Assembly: GCA_946407895.1 (NCBI GenBank)
Contig: CAMJQA010000040.1
Span: forward strand, 1 to 34,096
Source: an uncultured Prevotellaceae bacterium
GTDB lineage: Bacteria; Bacteroidota; Bacteroidia; Bacteroidales; Bacteroidaceae
Direction: 5' to 3'
DNA: 34,096 bases
Shown here: piece after piece, positions 23,063-31,711 of the stretch
Layout: each line of letters starts with the position of its first letter
How positions within the stretch are numbered: position 1 is the first letter of the stretch
The notes under the pieces: model-generated
What the model was told of the DNA's origin: nothing
Database searches by the model: none
Seen by the model: the letters and a program-made list of their open reading frames with translations, nothing else
Translations under genes and position numbers: made by a program

Positions 23063-24448
23063 ATGAAACTACGCCATCTTCTATTCATGGCCCTGCTCCT
23101 GCCTCTGTCGGCCGGGGCAGAGCAGAAAACGCTCCACCAGTTGCAGCAGGAATTCATAGACCGGCGCTTCGGTATGTTCATCCATTTCAATATGCCTACT
23201 TTCTGCGACCAGGACTGGCCCGACCCCGATACGCCGGCCGAGCGCTTTAACCCTACGCGCCTGGATTGCCGCCAGTGGGCCAGGGCTGCCAAGTCGGCCG
23301 GCATGTCATACGGCTGCCTTACCACCAAGCACCATAGCGGTTTCTGCATCTGGCCTACGAAGACCACCGACTACAATGTCATGAACAGTCCGCTGAAGCG
23401 CGATGTGGTGCGCGAGTACGCAGAAGCCTTCCGGGCAGAGGGGCTACAGGTCTATTTCTACTACTCCATCCTGGATACCCACCACCGCCTGCGTCCCCAC
23501 CTGATACGTCCGCAGCACATACAGATGATAAAGGATCAGCTCACCGAACTGCTCACCGGCTATGGCCCTGTAGAAGCCATCATCATAGACGGATGGGATG
23601 CCCCCTGGAGCCGTATCTCGTACGACGAGGTGCCCTTCGAGGACATCTACCGCCATATCAAGGCCCTGCAGCCCGAGTGCCTGGTGATGGACCTCAATGC
23701 GGCCAAGTATCCGCGCGAAGCCCTCTTCTATACCGACATCAAGTCCTACGAGCAGGGGGCCGGACAGCGCATCAATGCCCAGCAGAACCGACTGCCGGCC
23801 CTGGCATGCCTGCCCCTGCAGGGCAGCTGGTTCTGGAAGACCTCCTTCCCGAAGGATGAACTCAAGAGCCCCCAGGAGATGGTTAGCCAGAACATAGAAC
23901 CCTACGGCCAGGCATACTGCACCTTCATACTGAACGTAGCACCCAACCGCGAAGGGTTGATGGACGACAACGCACTGGAGGCCCTCAAGAAGATAGGCCA
24001 GCTGTGGACCGAGCGCGGCCACGTAGCCGATGTGCCAGAGGCTCCCGCCCCCATCATCAGTTCCAACCTGGCCAAGAACCAGCCCTCCGAGGGAACATGG
24101 AGCGACGACTATGCCATCTTCGATTTTGCCAACGACGACGACTTCAACTCCTGCTGGAATGCCAATCGCGAGGTGAAGCAACCCTGGTGGAGTGTCGCCC
24201 TGGAGCGCGAGAAGGCCTTCAATATGGTGGTCATCACCGACCGCCACGACGACCGCCTGCAGCGCTACCGCCTGGAATACCTTGGCAGCGAGGGCTGGAA
24301 GCCGCTCTTTGAGGGTGCCTCGCCCTGCCGGGAGCGGGTGAAGATTCATCGCTTCCCCACCGTATGGGGCAGTCAGGTACGCCTCACCGTACTTGAGAGC
24401 AAGGGCCCGGCCTCCATAGCCGAGGTCGGCGTCTATTGCGAACGCTAA
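23063..24448 (+). CDS. Secreted alpha-L-fucosidase-like GH29 enzyme with C-terminal discoidin-like domain
   Basis: A 461-residue protein with a signal peptide (about 1-19). The barrel carries GH29 landmarks: FGMFIHFNMPTFCD (36-49), LTTKHHSGFCIW (86-97), DYNV, and VEAIIIDGWD with the predicted nucleophile Asp176. The last 130 residues (from about 335, 'SSNLAKNQPSEGTWSDDYA') look like an F5/8 type C (CBM32-like) sugar-binding domain. It differs clearly from the GH29 enzyme at 20256, suggesting another linkage preference (subfamily B enzymes often prefer branched fucose). A thioredoxin-fold lipoprotein gene follows 56 bases downstream. Confidence 0.9.
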   Translation: MKLRHLLFMALLLPLSAGAEQKTLHQLQQEFIDRRFGMFIHFNMPTFCDQDWPDPDTPAERFNPTRLDCRQWARAAKSAGMSYGCLTTKHHSGFCIWPTKTTDYNVMNSPLKRDVVREYAEAFRAEGLQVYFYYSILDTHHRLRPHLIRPQHIQMIKDQLTELLTGYGPVEAIIIDGWDAPWSRISYDEVPFEDIYRHIKALQPECLVMDLNAAKYPREALFYTDIKSYEQGAGQRINAQQNRLPALACLPLQGSWFWKTSFPKDELKSPQEMVSQNIEPYGQAYCTFILNVAPNREGLMDDNALEALKKIGQLWTERGHVADVPEAPAPIISSNLAKNQPSEGTWSDDYAIFDFANDDDFNSCWNANREVKQPWWSVALEREKAFNMVVITDRHDDRLQRYRLEYLGSEGWKPLFEGASPCRERVKIHRFPTVWGSQVRLTVLESKGPASIAEVGVYCER

Positions 24449-24460
24449 GCGCGTATGGCG

Positions 24461-24504
24461 CAATTGTCGCAATTGATAATTGAGAATTGAACATTTTAAA
24501 CATA
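24461..24504 (+). repeat. Word-repeat leader upstream of thioredoxin-fold gene
   Basis: Variants of the word CAATTG/AATTGA (CAATTGTCG, CAATTGATA, AATTGAGAATTGAACATT) run up to the ATG at 24505. It fills an operon-internal spacer and has no promoter box. Confidence 0.65.
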
Positions 24505-25536
24505 ATGACAATGAAAATCCAAGCAAAACGTATTGCCCGCGGCTTCAGCGCCCTGGGCGTGGCCCTTGTGGCCCTCTCCGCTTGCCAGGGCGGAAAACAG
24601 TTTGAAATCAGTGGCGATATGCAGAACCTGCCCGACACCATCATGGTCATTCAGGAGGGCGACCATATCGACACCCTGCTCACCAGCGGCGGCAAGTTCA
24701 CCTATACGATGCCGGCCGACTCGGTTTCCCACATCTACATCTATTCCCCCCAGGGCGTGCGCATACAGCTGCCTGCCGTTCCCGGCGAGAAGGCCGTACT
24801 CTCGGGCGATGCCCAGGGCGACTACCAGGTGGGCGGCACCCAGTTCTACACCGGACTTCAGGCGCTGAATGTGGCTATGGAGGGTTCTACCCAGGAGAAT
24901 ATCGTGGGCAAGGTGATGAGCTTCCTGGCTGCCAACCCCGACAATGCAGCAGCCGTAGAGCTTCTGCCCGTCATCGGTTCACTGGCTCCCGACAGCCTGG
25001 ACCAGGCACTCAGCCTGCTCTCGGACAAGGTGAAGAACGGTCCCATGAAGGGTTTCCTCAACAATAGCCTGCGCGAGATTCGTGCACAGATAGAAGCCGA
25101 CCGCGAGGCTGCTTCCCTGCAGGCCGAGGGTCGGCAGGTGCCCGACTTCACGCTGAAGGACATCAACGGCAAGGACCTGGCGCTCAGCAGCCTGCGCGGC
25201 AAGTATGTGGTGCTCGACTTCTGGGGCTCCTGGTGTGTATGGTGCATCCGCGGCGTGCCCAAGATGAAGGAGTACTACCAGAAGTATGCCGGCAAGTTTG
25301 AGATACTGGGCATCGACTGCAGCGATACCGAGGAGGCCTGGAAGGCTGCCGTGAAGGAGCACGCCATGCCCTGGCTCCACGTCTATAACCCCAAGGACAG
25401 CGAACTGCTCACCCAGTTCGGCATTCAGGGCTTCCCCACCAAGATTATCCTGGACGGCGAGGGCAAGATTGTGAAGACCATCGTAGGCGAGTCGCCCGAC
25501 TTCTACGACAAGCTCGATGAGCTGTTTGGCAAGTAA
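24505..25536 (+). CDS. Thioredoxin-fold (TlpA/AhpC-like) lipoprotein
   Basis: A 343-residue protein starting at ATG 24505 (ATG 24511 is equally possible). The lipobox LSAC places the lipidated Cys at 27. Residues 32-110 resemble the DUF4369 beta domain typical of Bacteroidetes TlpA proteins, a helical linker follows, and about 210-343 is a thioredoxin domain: VPDFTLKDINGK, then LDFWGSWCVWCIRGVP with redox-active Cys244/Cys247, and GFPTKIILD with the cis-proline. It would act as a membrane-anchored disulfide reductase/isomerase in the periplasm. Coupling with the fucosidase is positional only. A strong terminator follows. Confidence 0.9.
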   Translation: MTMKIQAKRIARGFSALGVALVALSACQGGKQFEISGDMQNLPDTIMVIQEGDHIDTLLTSGGKFTYTMPADSVSHIYIYSPQGVRIQLPAVPGEKAVLSGDAQGDYQVGGTQFYTGLQALNVAMEGSTQENIVGKVMSFLAANPDNAAAVELLPVIGSLAPDSLDQALSLLSDKVKNGPMKGFLNNSLREIRAQIEADREAASLQAEGRQVPDFTLKDINGKDLALSSLRGKYVVLDFWGSWCVWCIRGVPKMKEYYQKYAGKFEILGIDCSDTEEAWKAAVKEHAMPWLHVYNPKDSELLTQFGIQGFPTKIILDGEGKIVKTIVGESPDFYDKLDELFGK

Positions 25537-25570
25537 GCGCCCACGCAATCCCTGCCGAGGATAAAAAAGC

Positions 25571-25620
25571 ATTTGCCCTTAGGTGCACAGAAAACGGTGT
25601 ATCTAAGGGCAAATTTCTTT
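25571..25620. terminator. Bidirectional terminator between convergent genes
   Basis: ATTTGCCCTTAG (25571-25582) pairs perfectly with CTAAGGGCAAAT (25603-25614), with T-rich sequence after it and A-rich sequence before it, serving the plus-strand lipoprotein and the minus-strand gene ending at 25698. Confidence 0.85.
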
Positions 25621-25697
25621 TCATTATGTCCGCTATTGTGTAGCAGCGGGAGGTAGGGTTTCCCTGGCGAGCTCAACAGGTGAGACTGGCCCCGGCT

Positions 25698-26507
25698 CTA
25701 CTGAACCATGCTCAGGTCAACCTCGCCGGCCTGCGAGCTGAGGTAGTAGTTCCAGTAGTTGTCGGCGCGGTAGGTGTCAACCAGTATGCGGGCTATGCTC
25801 TGGTGGCGGTTCATGAGTGTGCGCAGCTGGCTGGCCGTAACGGCAAAGTGGGGCTGCACGAAGTAGCGGCGCTTTACGGTCGACTGGCCGGGCACATTAT
25901 CTACTCCGGCATAGCTCTGCGTCATGACGATGCCTTCGTCGGAGCGGGGCGAGGTGGGGTAGGCATCTACCACGTTCTCCAGCTGCATCATCTGCTTGCC
26001 GCCCTGGTCGAGGATGGTGAGGGTGCGCCCGGCGGGGTATTCGTCCACCTCGCTCTCCACCTCGACGGGGATGATGAAGGCGTATAGCGTGTCGCTGAAC
26101 TGCTCCATCCATACGGTGAGGGGTACTTCGCCTTCGCCCTGGTGGCCGCAGATGAGCTTGTCGGTGCGCATCACTACCTTGCCCTTCTTGTTGAGGGGCA
26201 TTACGGTGCGCGGGTCGAGTGTGGCATTGATGAGTGTGTAGCCCATCATCTTGTGGGTCAGGCGGCGGTATCCGTCGGCCACGAACTGGATGTAGTGGCG
26301 GGTGTCTTTGGCGGGAAAGGAGAAGAGCCCGTTGGCATCGGACTTGGTTTGCTTCACCACGCGCCGGTTATGGTCGAGTTCCCTCACCGATACGCCGGCT
26401 ATGGGATTGCCCTGGGCATCTTTTACGGTGCCGCTGACCGTTTGTTTCTGTGCTGCTGCGCTGAGCGACAGGCACAGGGCCAATATGGCGGGAATATAAT
26501 TCTTCAT
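25698..26507 (-). CDS. Secreted protein with carboxypeptidase-regulatory-like domain
   Basis: A 269-residue protein starting at ATG 26507 (MKNYIPAILALCLSLSAAAQ signal peptide); the frame is open upstream only because the word-repeat leader lacks stops. Residues 22-100 are a CarboxypepD_reg/CNA-B-like beta-sandwich: VSGTVKDAQGNPIAGVSVRE ... DANGLFSF, as found at the N-terminus of SusC proteins. The rest (about 110-269) is a beta-rich region I do not recognise, ending in an Asn/Tyr-rich segment. It is probably periplasmic or outer-membrane associated. It follows the gene at 27552 on the same strand. Confidence 0.8.
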   Translation of the reverse strand: MKNYIPAILALCLSLSAAAQKQTVSGTVKDAQGNPIAGVSVRELDHNRRVVKQTKSDANGLFSFPAKDTRHYIQFVADGYRRLTHKMMGYTLINATLDPRTVMPLNKKGKVVMRTDKLICGHQGEGEVPLTVWMEQFSDTLYAFIIPVEVESEVDEYPAGRTLTILDQGGKQMMQLENVVDAYPTSPRSDEGIVMTQSYAGVDNVPGQSTVKRRYFVQPHFAVTASQLRTLMNRHQSIARILVDTYRADNYWNYYLSSQAGEVDLSMVQ

Positions 26508-26571
26508 AAGTGCAATAGTGTAATATTGTAAAGTGCAAGATGCAAAAGTGCAAAAGTGCAAAGGCCGGAGC
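26508..26571 (-). repeat. Word-repeat leader, GCTCCGG head
   Basis: In gene orientation it begins GCTCCGGCCTTTGCACTTTT and continues with variants of TTGCACTT up to the start codon. Its first 26 bases match, with two differences, the leader at 31712-31737 in front of an unrelated gene. Confidence 0.75.
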
Positions 26572-26655
26572 AGCGGGCGCTGAGACGAAAACTTGTCTTC
26601 GGTCTTAGCCGAGTCGCATCGGTTTTCGGCGAAGCCAAAAATGCGAAGGTCGGGC

Positions 26656-27552
26656 TTATCGCCTTCCGCTGCGCACGGTGCCGCTGCCTCTGGTTGAGCT
26701 GCTGGTTGAGGAGGAGCTGCCCGTTGATGCCGAGCGCTGGCTGCGGCTGGCTGACGAGGCAGGGTTGCTGGTGCGTGAGCCGCGGCTGCCCGTAGGGGCA
26801 GAGGTGCGCGGGGTTGTCTGGGCGGGCTGAGTGGTGGCAGCCCCCGACTGGCGCGTGCGATTGTTGATGGCGGGCGAGTTGTGGTTTCCGCTGTTGTCCT
26901 GGTAGCGGCGGTCGGTGGTGCGGTTGGGGCTGTTGGGATTGCTGTAGTTGTTGTAGGTGGTGCCCGTGCGCGGCTTCAGGTTGGTGCCGAAGTCGGCCTT
27001 GCGCCGTCCGTCGTAGTTCTGGCTCCCCTGTATGCGTACGCTGCCGGTGTGGTGGGGAATCTTGGCGTAGCGGTTGTTGTAGAAGCCCGTGCCGAAGTGC
27101 AGGCGGTCGTGCCCGCCCCGGTAGGTCTTGAAGATGCTGGGCGCATCGAAGTAGAAGAACGAGCGGTTGCTGTAGATGGTGTAGATGCGGAATGCCCAGT
27201 CGCGCCCTGTGCTGTAGATGGGGCTGTAGAAGTATTCCGAGGCCATGAAGCGGGCATACTGGAATGCGGAGAGGATGTATCGCATGTCGTCGTTGCGATA
27301 GTCCAGGTAGGTGTAATAGATCTCGATGGCATCGTGGTAGCCATATACAACATCGTCCATGTAGGGTGCTACGTGGTAGATGAAGTCGTAGTTCACCTCG
27401 TAGCAGTCGTCATACTGCATGGGGGTGAGGTCCAACTCGTAGGCCATGCGGTCGGTCAGGAAGCGTGCGTGGTTGCGTACCTTGCTACGGCTCATTGCTG
27501 CTGCCGAGACGGCTATCGCCATCATCATGCAAACGAAGAATATTCTTTTCAT
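26656..27552 (-). CDS. Secreted Tyr-rich protein with disordered Ser/Thr/Arg tail
   Basis: A 298-residue protein with a signal peptide (MKRIFFVCMMMAIAVSAAA). Residues about 20-150 form a helical, Tyr/Asp-rich domain beginning VRNHARFLTDRMAYELDLTP and containing YRNDDMRYILSAFQYARFMASEYF; it matches a Bacteroidales family of unknown function I recall from related genomes (pattern memory, no name available). From about 185 the sequence is low-complexity: Asn/Thr-rich, then Ser/Arg-rich (SSSSTSSSTRGSG) to the end, probably disordered and basic. A TAACTTTG promoter box lies upstream at 27597-27604. Function is unknown. Confidence 0.75.
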   Translation of the reverse strand: MKRIFFVCMMMAIAVSAAAMSRSKVRNHARFLTDRMAYELDLTPMQYDDCYEVNYDFIYHVAPYMDDVVYGYHDAIEIYYTYLDYRNDDMRYILSAFQYARFMASEYFYSPIYSTGRDWAFRIYTIYSNRSFFYFDAPSIFKTYRGGHDRLHFGTGFYNNRYAKIPHHTGSVRIQGSQNYDGRRKADFGTNLKPRTGTTYNNYSNPNSPNRTTDRRYQDNSGNHNSPAINNRTRQSGAATTQPAQTTPRTSAPTGSRGSRTSNPASSASRSQRSASTGSSSSTSSSTRGSGTVRSGRR

Positions 27553-27753
27553 AGTCGTTCGATATTTAGAGGTTCGTATTTATTGTTTTGTCGGTGCAAA
27601 GTTATGCCTTTTTTTGCGGGCCGGGAAGGGAAATATCCTTTTTCGTGCGGGGGGAGGCCCTATTTCCGGTGGGGGTTTTCCCCGCCTCCCCGGGGCGGCA
27701 GGGTGCCCCCCCTCTGGCCGGCTGGTGCGGCGGGCGTCTCTCTCTCGCTCCCC
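27553..27753. other. Intergenic region with G/C homopolymer runs
   Basis: It contains the promoter for the gene at 27552 and, nearer the GH51 end, a run of short self-complementary G/C tracts (for example GGGGTTTTCCCC and CCCCGCCTCCCCGGGGCGG) that may end GH51 transcription. No gene is seen. Confidence 0.4.
27597..27604 (-). promoter_or_regulatory. Promoter box for the gene at 27552
   Basis: Minus-strand TAACTTTG, 45 bases before the ATG. Confidence 0.6.
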
Positions 27754-29307
27754 CTACTTCAGGTTGAGCACAACGATGCTCTTGGCAGGCAGCTTCACGG
27801 TGAGCTGGCCCTTGCGCACCTTGGCGCCCTTGAAGGGCTGCGGCTTCACGCGGTCGGGGTGCTCAAAGTCGTTGTAGTCCTCGGCCTTCTGGCTGGTCAG
27901 TATGGTTCCCTCGGCTGTGGTGGCCTCTGTGCCCGGTATGCTTACGCTGACGGTCTGCTCCTTGTCGAGCTGTGTGTTGGCCAGCGACAGGATGAGCGAG
28001 CCGTCTGCCTGCCTGGCGGCCGAGGCGGAGAGGGCGGGCACCTTCTTGCCCTCGGTGGTGGTGAGCGAGTCGCACTGCAGGTCGAGGGGCAGGTGTGTGG
28101 CCTCCTGGAAGCCCTGGTACATCTGGAAGATGTGGTAGGTGGGCGTCAGCACCATGTGGCCGGTGCCCTTCTGGTCGGTCAGTATCATGGCCTGCAATAC
28201 GTTCACTACCTGGGCTATGTTGGCCATCTTCACGCGGTCGGTGTACTTGTGGAATACGTTGAGCATCAGGGCGGCCACCATGGCGTCGCGCAGGCAGTTC
28301 TGCTGGTATAGGTGGCCCCGTATGGTGCCCTCTTCCTCGTCCCACCAGGTGCCCCATTCGTCAACCATCAGGGCAATGTGCTTCTGGGGGTCCGTCTCGT
28401 CCATGATCTGGCAGTGGCGGCGCACTACGGTCTCCACGTCAAGGCACTTCTCCAGGGTCAGGTAGTACTCCTCGGGTGTGAAGGCCGTGGCCTTGCCCTT
28501 GTTGTTCCAGTCCTTTACGGTGTAGTAGTGCACGCTGATGGCATCCATCTTCCGCCCAATCTTCTGCATGCAGGTGCGCGTCCATTTGTAGTCGTAGTCG
28601 CTGGCTCCGCTGGCTATGCGGTAGAGGCGGTTGCCGGGCTGGTCGCGCAGGTAGGTGTTGTATCGGCGGAAGACGTCGCTGTAGTAGTCGGCCGTCATGT
28701 TGCCTCCGCATCCCCATGCCTCGTTTCCTATGCCGAAGTACTTCACCCTCCAGGGCAGCTCGCGCCCGTTCTGTGCGCGCAGCTTGCCCATCGGCGTGTC
28801 GGTGGTGCCGGTCATGTACTCCACCCACTGTGCCATTTCCTGTACCGTTCCGCTGCCCACGTTTCCGCTGATGTAGGGCTCGCAGCCCAGCATTTCGCAC
28901 AGGTTGAGGAACTCGTGTGTACCGAAGGAGTTGTCCTCCACGGTGCCTCCCCAGTTGTTGTTCCTCAGGCTGGGGCGCTCGCTCTTGGGCCCTATGCCGT
29001 CGCGCCAGTGGTAGTCGTCGGCAAAGCAGCCGCCGGGCCATCGCAGCACGGGCACCTTCAGGTCGCGCAGGGCCTGCAGCACATCGAGCCTGTAGCCCCG
29101 CTGGTTGGGGATGGGGGAGTCGGTGCCTACCCACAGGCCGCCGTATATGCATGAGCCCAGGTGCTCGGCAAACTGGCCGTATATCTCCTTGTTGATCTTC
29201 GACTTGCCCTGGTCGGCATGTATGGTCACTTCTGCCTCCTGGGCCTGCAGGAAGGGGGCGCTCAGCAGCACAAGCAGTGCGGCAAGCAGAATTCTGATAT
29301 GATTCAT
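27754..29307 (-). CDS. Secreted alpha-L-arabinofuranosidase (GH51)
   Basis: A 517-residue GH51 enzyme with a signal peptide ([23 protein letters not shown]); ATG 29316 three codons upstream is an alternative start. Landmarks: [20 protein letters not shown] (38-57), [21 protein letters not shown] (88-107), [12 protein letters not shown] with acid/base Glu196, and [13 protein letters not shown] with nucleophile Glu317. A C-terminal beta-sandwich completes the family architecture. It removes arabinofuranosyl side chains from arabinan or arabinoxylan. It is a single gene with its own promoter, divergent from the SGNH hydrolase gene. Confidence 0.96.
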   Translation of the reverse strand: MNHIRILLAALLVLLSAPFLQAQEAEVTIHADQGKSKINKEIYGQFAEHLGSCIYGGLWVGTDSPIPNQRGYRLDVLQALRDLKVPVLRWPGGCFADDYHWRDGIGPKSERPSLRNNNWGGTVEDNSFGTHEFLNLCEMLGCEPYISGNVGSGTVQEMAQWVEYMTGTTDTPMGKLRAQNGRELPWRVKYFGIGNEAWGCGGNMTADYYSDVFRRYNTYLRDQPGNRLYRIASGASDYDYKWTRTCMQKIGRKMDAISVHYYTVKDWNNKGKATAFTPEEYYLTLEKCLDVETVVRRHCQIMDETDPQKHIALMVDEWGTWWDEEEGTIRGHLYQQNCLRDAMVAALMLNVFHKYTDRVKMANIAQVVNVLQAMILTDQKGTGHMVLTPTYHIFQMYQGFQEATHLPLDLQCDSLTTTEGKKVPALSASAARQADGSLILSLANTQLDKEQTVSVSIPGTEATTAEGTILTSQKAEDYNDFEHPDRVKPQPFKGAKVRKGQLTVKLPAKSIVVLNLK

Positions 29308-29342
29308 GTATGTCATAGATTATATGCTTTATTTTCTGCTTG

Positions 29343-29373
29343 CAAAGTTACTGCTTTGTTTTGAATCCTGCAA
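29343..29373 (-). promoter_or_regulatory. Promoter for GH51
   Basis: Minus-strand TTG (29371-29373), 20 bases, TAACTTTG (29343-29350). Confidence 0.7.
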
Positions 29374-29424
29374 ATATATCGGCATGTTTTTTCGTGGGTG
29401 CGTGTGCATTTCTTCAATGCCGCC

Positions 29425-29562
29425 GTTTTTTGCATTTTGCAAACGCGGTTCCTTCGTTTCCCCCCCTATAAAATAGTTGAAATAACTAGTTATATCTATT
29501 GTATATAATATAGTTATATTTTGGCGACATACCCAAAAACACTAAATGCAAAATGCAAAAAC
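29425..29562. repeat. Inverted-repeat element with AT-rich core
   Basis: GTTTTTTGCATTTTGCA (29425-29441) and TGCAAAATGCAAAAAC (29547-29562) face each other across about 105 bases. The core holds a perfect palindrome ATAACTAGTTAT (29482-29493) and a long AT stretch. No open frame or promoter box is visible in it. It could be a small mobile element or an invertible segment. Confidence 0.55.
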
Positions 29563-29718
29563 CGTTAGGGGGGATAGGCGTGTTTGTAGGCGGGGTATCT
29601 ACACCCGGGTATAAAATGTGCGAAACCCGCCTTGCGCAAAAAAAGAGGACCTGAGGGGGCTCGCATGCGTGCACGGGGAAATTCCTTCTTGCAGACACGA
29701 AAAAAAGTGCATGAAGAT
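29563..29718. other. Intergenic stretch upstream of SGNH gene
   Basis: It contains GGCGGGGTATCTACACCCG, where GGGTATCTACACCC is nearly self-complementary, but no gene. A minus-strand open frame across it (29486-29752) has no support. Confidence 0.35.
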
Positions 29719-29749
29719 TTGTTCTTTCCGCGAAAAAGTCGTAACTTTG
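29719..29749 (+). promoter_or_regulatory. Promoter for the SGNH-to-radA gene cluster
   Basis: TTG at 29719-29721, 20 bases, TAACTTTG at 29742-29749. The ATG is at 29786. Confidence 0.7.
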
Positions 29750-29785
29750 CAAGCAGAAATAACGAGATAAAATATATACTGGAAG

Positions 29786-30709
29786 ATGAAAAGACTCCTA
29801 ACCATACTGATGGCCCTGGCCGTCACGCTGACCGCCCTGGCGGCCGACCCTGTGCGCGTGCGCGTGCTCAGCATAGGCAACTCCTTCAGCCGCGATGCCT
29901 TCTCATACGTGCCCTTCCTCATGGAGGAGATGGTGCCCGGAGCCGAGGTGGAGTTCGGCATACTCTACATAGGCGGATGCTCGCTGGAGCGCCACCGCAG
30001 GAACCTGGAGAGCGGCGAGCCGGCCTATGAGTTCGACTTCTACCGCACGGGGCAGCAGCACTGGACGCTGGAGCGGCAGGTGAGCCTGCAGCAGGGCGTG
30101 GAGCGACTGCCATGGGACATCATCATACTGCAGCAGCAGAGCGCCGCATCGCGCTACTATGAGACGTATCAGCCCCACCTCGACATCCTGCTCGACTACC
30201 TGCGCCGGGCCCGTCCGCAGGCCACCTTCGCCTGGCTGATGACGCAGGCCTACGGCACTGGCTACAAGCCGCTGGGCAATATGTCGATGGACGAGATGTG
30301 GGCCCGGGTGAACGCCGCCAGCCAGCGGGCACTGGACGAAACCGCCATACAGCTGATGATTCCCGCCGGAACGGGCATACAGAATGCGCGCTACACGCCC
30401 CTCGACCGCCTGGGCGCGGCCGGACACCTGGTGAACGACGGCTTCCACCTGCAGGAGGGCATACCCCCGCTCATAGAGGGCCTGACCGCCACGGCCGTGC
30501 TGATGAGGCACTATGGCGTGGAGGTGGACGTGGAGAAGAGCCGGCTGCAGATAACGCCCCAGTGGCGCCGCGAGCGGCAGACACCCCAGCCCAACGGAGA
30601 GCCCGAGCAGGCGTCCGACGAAGACTACCGCCTGGCCCGCCAGTCTGCCCGGTGGGCACTGGAAAGCCCCTGGCAGCTGACCGTGGTGGAGGAGGGGGGT
30701 GATAATTGA
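29786..30709 (+). CDS. Secreted SGNH-type hydrolase (DUF4886-like)
   Basis: A 307-residue protein with a signal peptide (about 1-20). Block I of the SGNH fold, VLSIGNSFSRDAF, is at 28-39 with nucleophile Ser33, and block V, NDGFHLQEG, has Asp218 and His221. WDIIILQQQS around 110-119 fits the intermediate block. This matches the DUF4886 group of Bacteroidetes, probably carbohydrate esterases. The C-terminal 40 residues are charged and may be disordered. It heads a plus-strand gene cluster reaching radA. Confidence 0.85.
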   Translation: MKRLLTILMALAVTLTALAADPVRVRVLSIGNSFSRDAFSYVPFLMEEMVPGAEVEFGILYIGGCSLERHRRNLESGEPAYEFDFYRTGQQHWTLERQVSLQQGVERLPWDIIILQQQSAASRYYETYQPHLDILLDYLRRARPQATFAWLMTQAYGTGYKPLGNMSMDEMWARVNAASQRALDETAIQLMIPAGTGIQNARYTPLDRLGAAGHLVNDGFHLQEGIPPLIEGLTATAVLMRHYGVEVDVEKSRLQITPQWRRERQTPQPNGEPEQASDEDYRLARQSARWALESPWQLTVVEEGGDN

Positions 30710-30730
30710 AAATGGATAATCCCCCTTTAC

Positions 30731-30770
30731 CTCACAGAGAAAAAGGCGCAACCGGAATCGCCTATGTGAG
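30731..30770. promoter_or_regulatory. Nested hairpin between SGNH and C26 genes
   Basis: CTCACA pairs with TGTGAG, and AGGCG with CGCCT inside. No T-tract follows, so it may be a processing site or an attenuator rather than a terminator. Confidence 0.45.
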
Positions 30771-30813
30771 AAGCAAGATTTCCCGAAAGGGCAGATAATA
30801 TTTGGCATACGAT

Positions 30814-31683
30814 ATGAGCATGAACCTATTCCTGAACCGACTCCTCCTCGCCCTGCTCCTACTGGCAGGCCTGATGCAGGCGATGCCCGCCCAGGCCCGC
30901 AGGAAGAAGACTCCGGAGGCCGCCCTGGCTCCCCGCCTGCAGGCCTACTATGACCGGCTCGATGCCAGCCGCCCCTCGCGCTCGCTGCGTCGCGCACCGC
31001 TCATAGGCCTGAGCACGGCATCACAAAGTGGAAGCCTGACCACGCCCGGCTCCTGCGGCAAGGCCGTCATTATGGCAGGCGGCATACCCCTACCCATTGC
31101 CGCCACCGACGACCCGGCCCTCATAGAGGCCATCGTGGGCCGGCTCGACGGGCTGCTGCTGACGGGCGGCGAGGACGTAGCCCCGTCATACTACGGACAT
31201 GAGCCACACCCCCAGCTGGGTGGCGTCAACGACCGGCGCGACGACTTCGAGCTGGCTCTCTTCCACAAGGCCCTGGAGCGCGGCATACCCATCTTCGGCG
31301 TCTGCCGCGGCATGCAGCTCATCAATGTGGCCATGGGCGGCACCCTGGTGCAGGACATCCCCTCGGAACGCCCCTCCGACATAAAGCATCGCAATAGCCC
31401 CGACCTGCACGACATCGACATCATGCCCCACACCCGCTCGGCACAGGTGATGGGCCAGGCACGCCTGCGGGTGAACTCCTCACACCACCAGTGTGTGCGC
31501 GACGTGGCACCCGCACTGAAAGTAACGGCCTACAGCCCCGACGGCATTCCCGAGATGCTGGAGGGCTATCCCAGGCTCCGCATCATGGCCGCCCAGTATC
31601 ACCCTGAGGTGATGGCGGCCGAGCAGAATGACTCCGTTATGCTCCGCTTCTTCCAGTTCCTGGTAGAGGAAAGCAGGCGGTAG
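30814..31683 (+). CDS. Secreted gamma-glutamyl hydrolase-like protein (peptidase C26, PuuD-like)
   Basis: A 289-residue class-I glutamine-amidotransferase fold. I use ATG 30814 (ATG 30820 is also possible); a TTG at 30802 extends the frame but is less likely. A signal peptide (about 1-28, MPAQA) suggests export, which is unusual since PuuD is cytoplasmic. Catalytic triad: Cys164 in FGVCRGMQLINVAMGG, and His263/Glu265 in AAQYHPEVMA. DGLLLTGGEDVAPSYYGHEP at about 112-131 is the standard segment of the C26 group. Family members cleave gamma-glutamyl amides such as gamma-glutamyl-GABA or gamma-D-glutamyl cell-wall peptides. It lies between the SGNH hydrolase and a metallophosphoesterase. Confidence 0.9.
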   Translation: MSMNLFLNRLLLALLLLAGLMQAMPAQARRKKTPEAALAPRLQAYYDRLDASRPSRSLRRAPLIGLSTASQSGSLTTPGSCGKAVIMAGGIPLPIAATDDPALIEAIVGRLDGLLLTGGEDVAPSYYGHEPHPQLGGVNDRRDDFELALFHKALERGIPIFGVCRGMQLINVAMGGTLVQDIPSERPSDIKHRNSPDLHDIDIMPHTRSAQVMGQARLRVNSSHHQCVRDVAPALKVTAYSPDGIPEMLEGYPRLRIMAAQYHPEVMAAEQNDSVMLRFFQFLVEESRR

Positions 31684-31711
31684 GCAGCCGGGCGGAGCCT
31701 TTGCATTTTTG

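Noticed and set aside
26881..28311. 476-codon plus-strand frame across the Tyr-rich gene and GH51
   Set aside because: It spans the ends of two genes and a spacer; GH51 on the minus strand has both catalytic glutamates, so this frame is a by-product.
29486..29752. 88-codon minus-strand frame between GH51 and SGNH genes
   Set aside because: It crosses the promoter of the SGNH gene and the inverted-repeat element and has no RBS or recognised motif.
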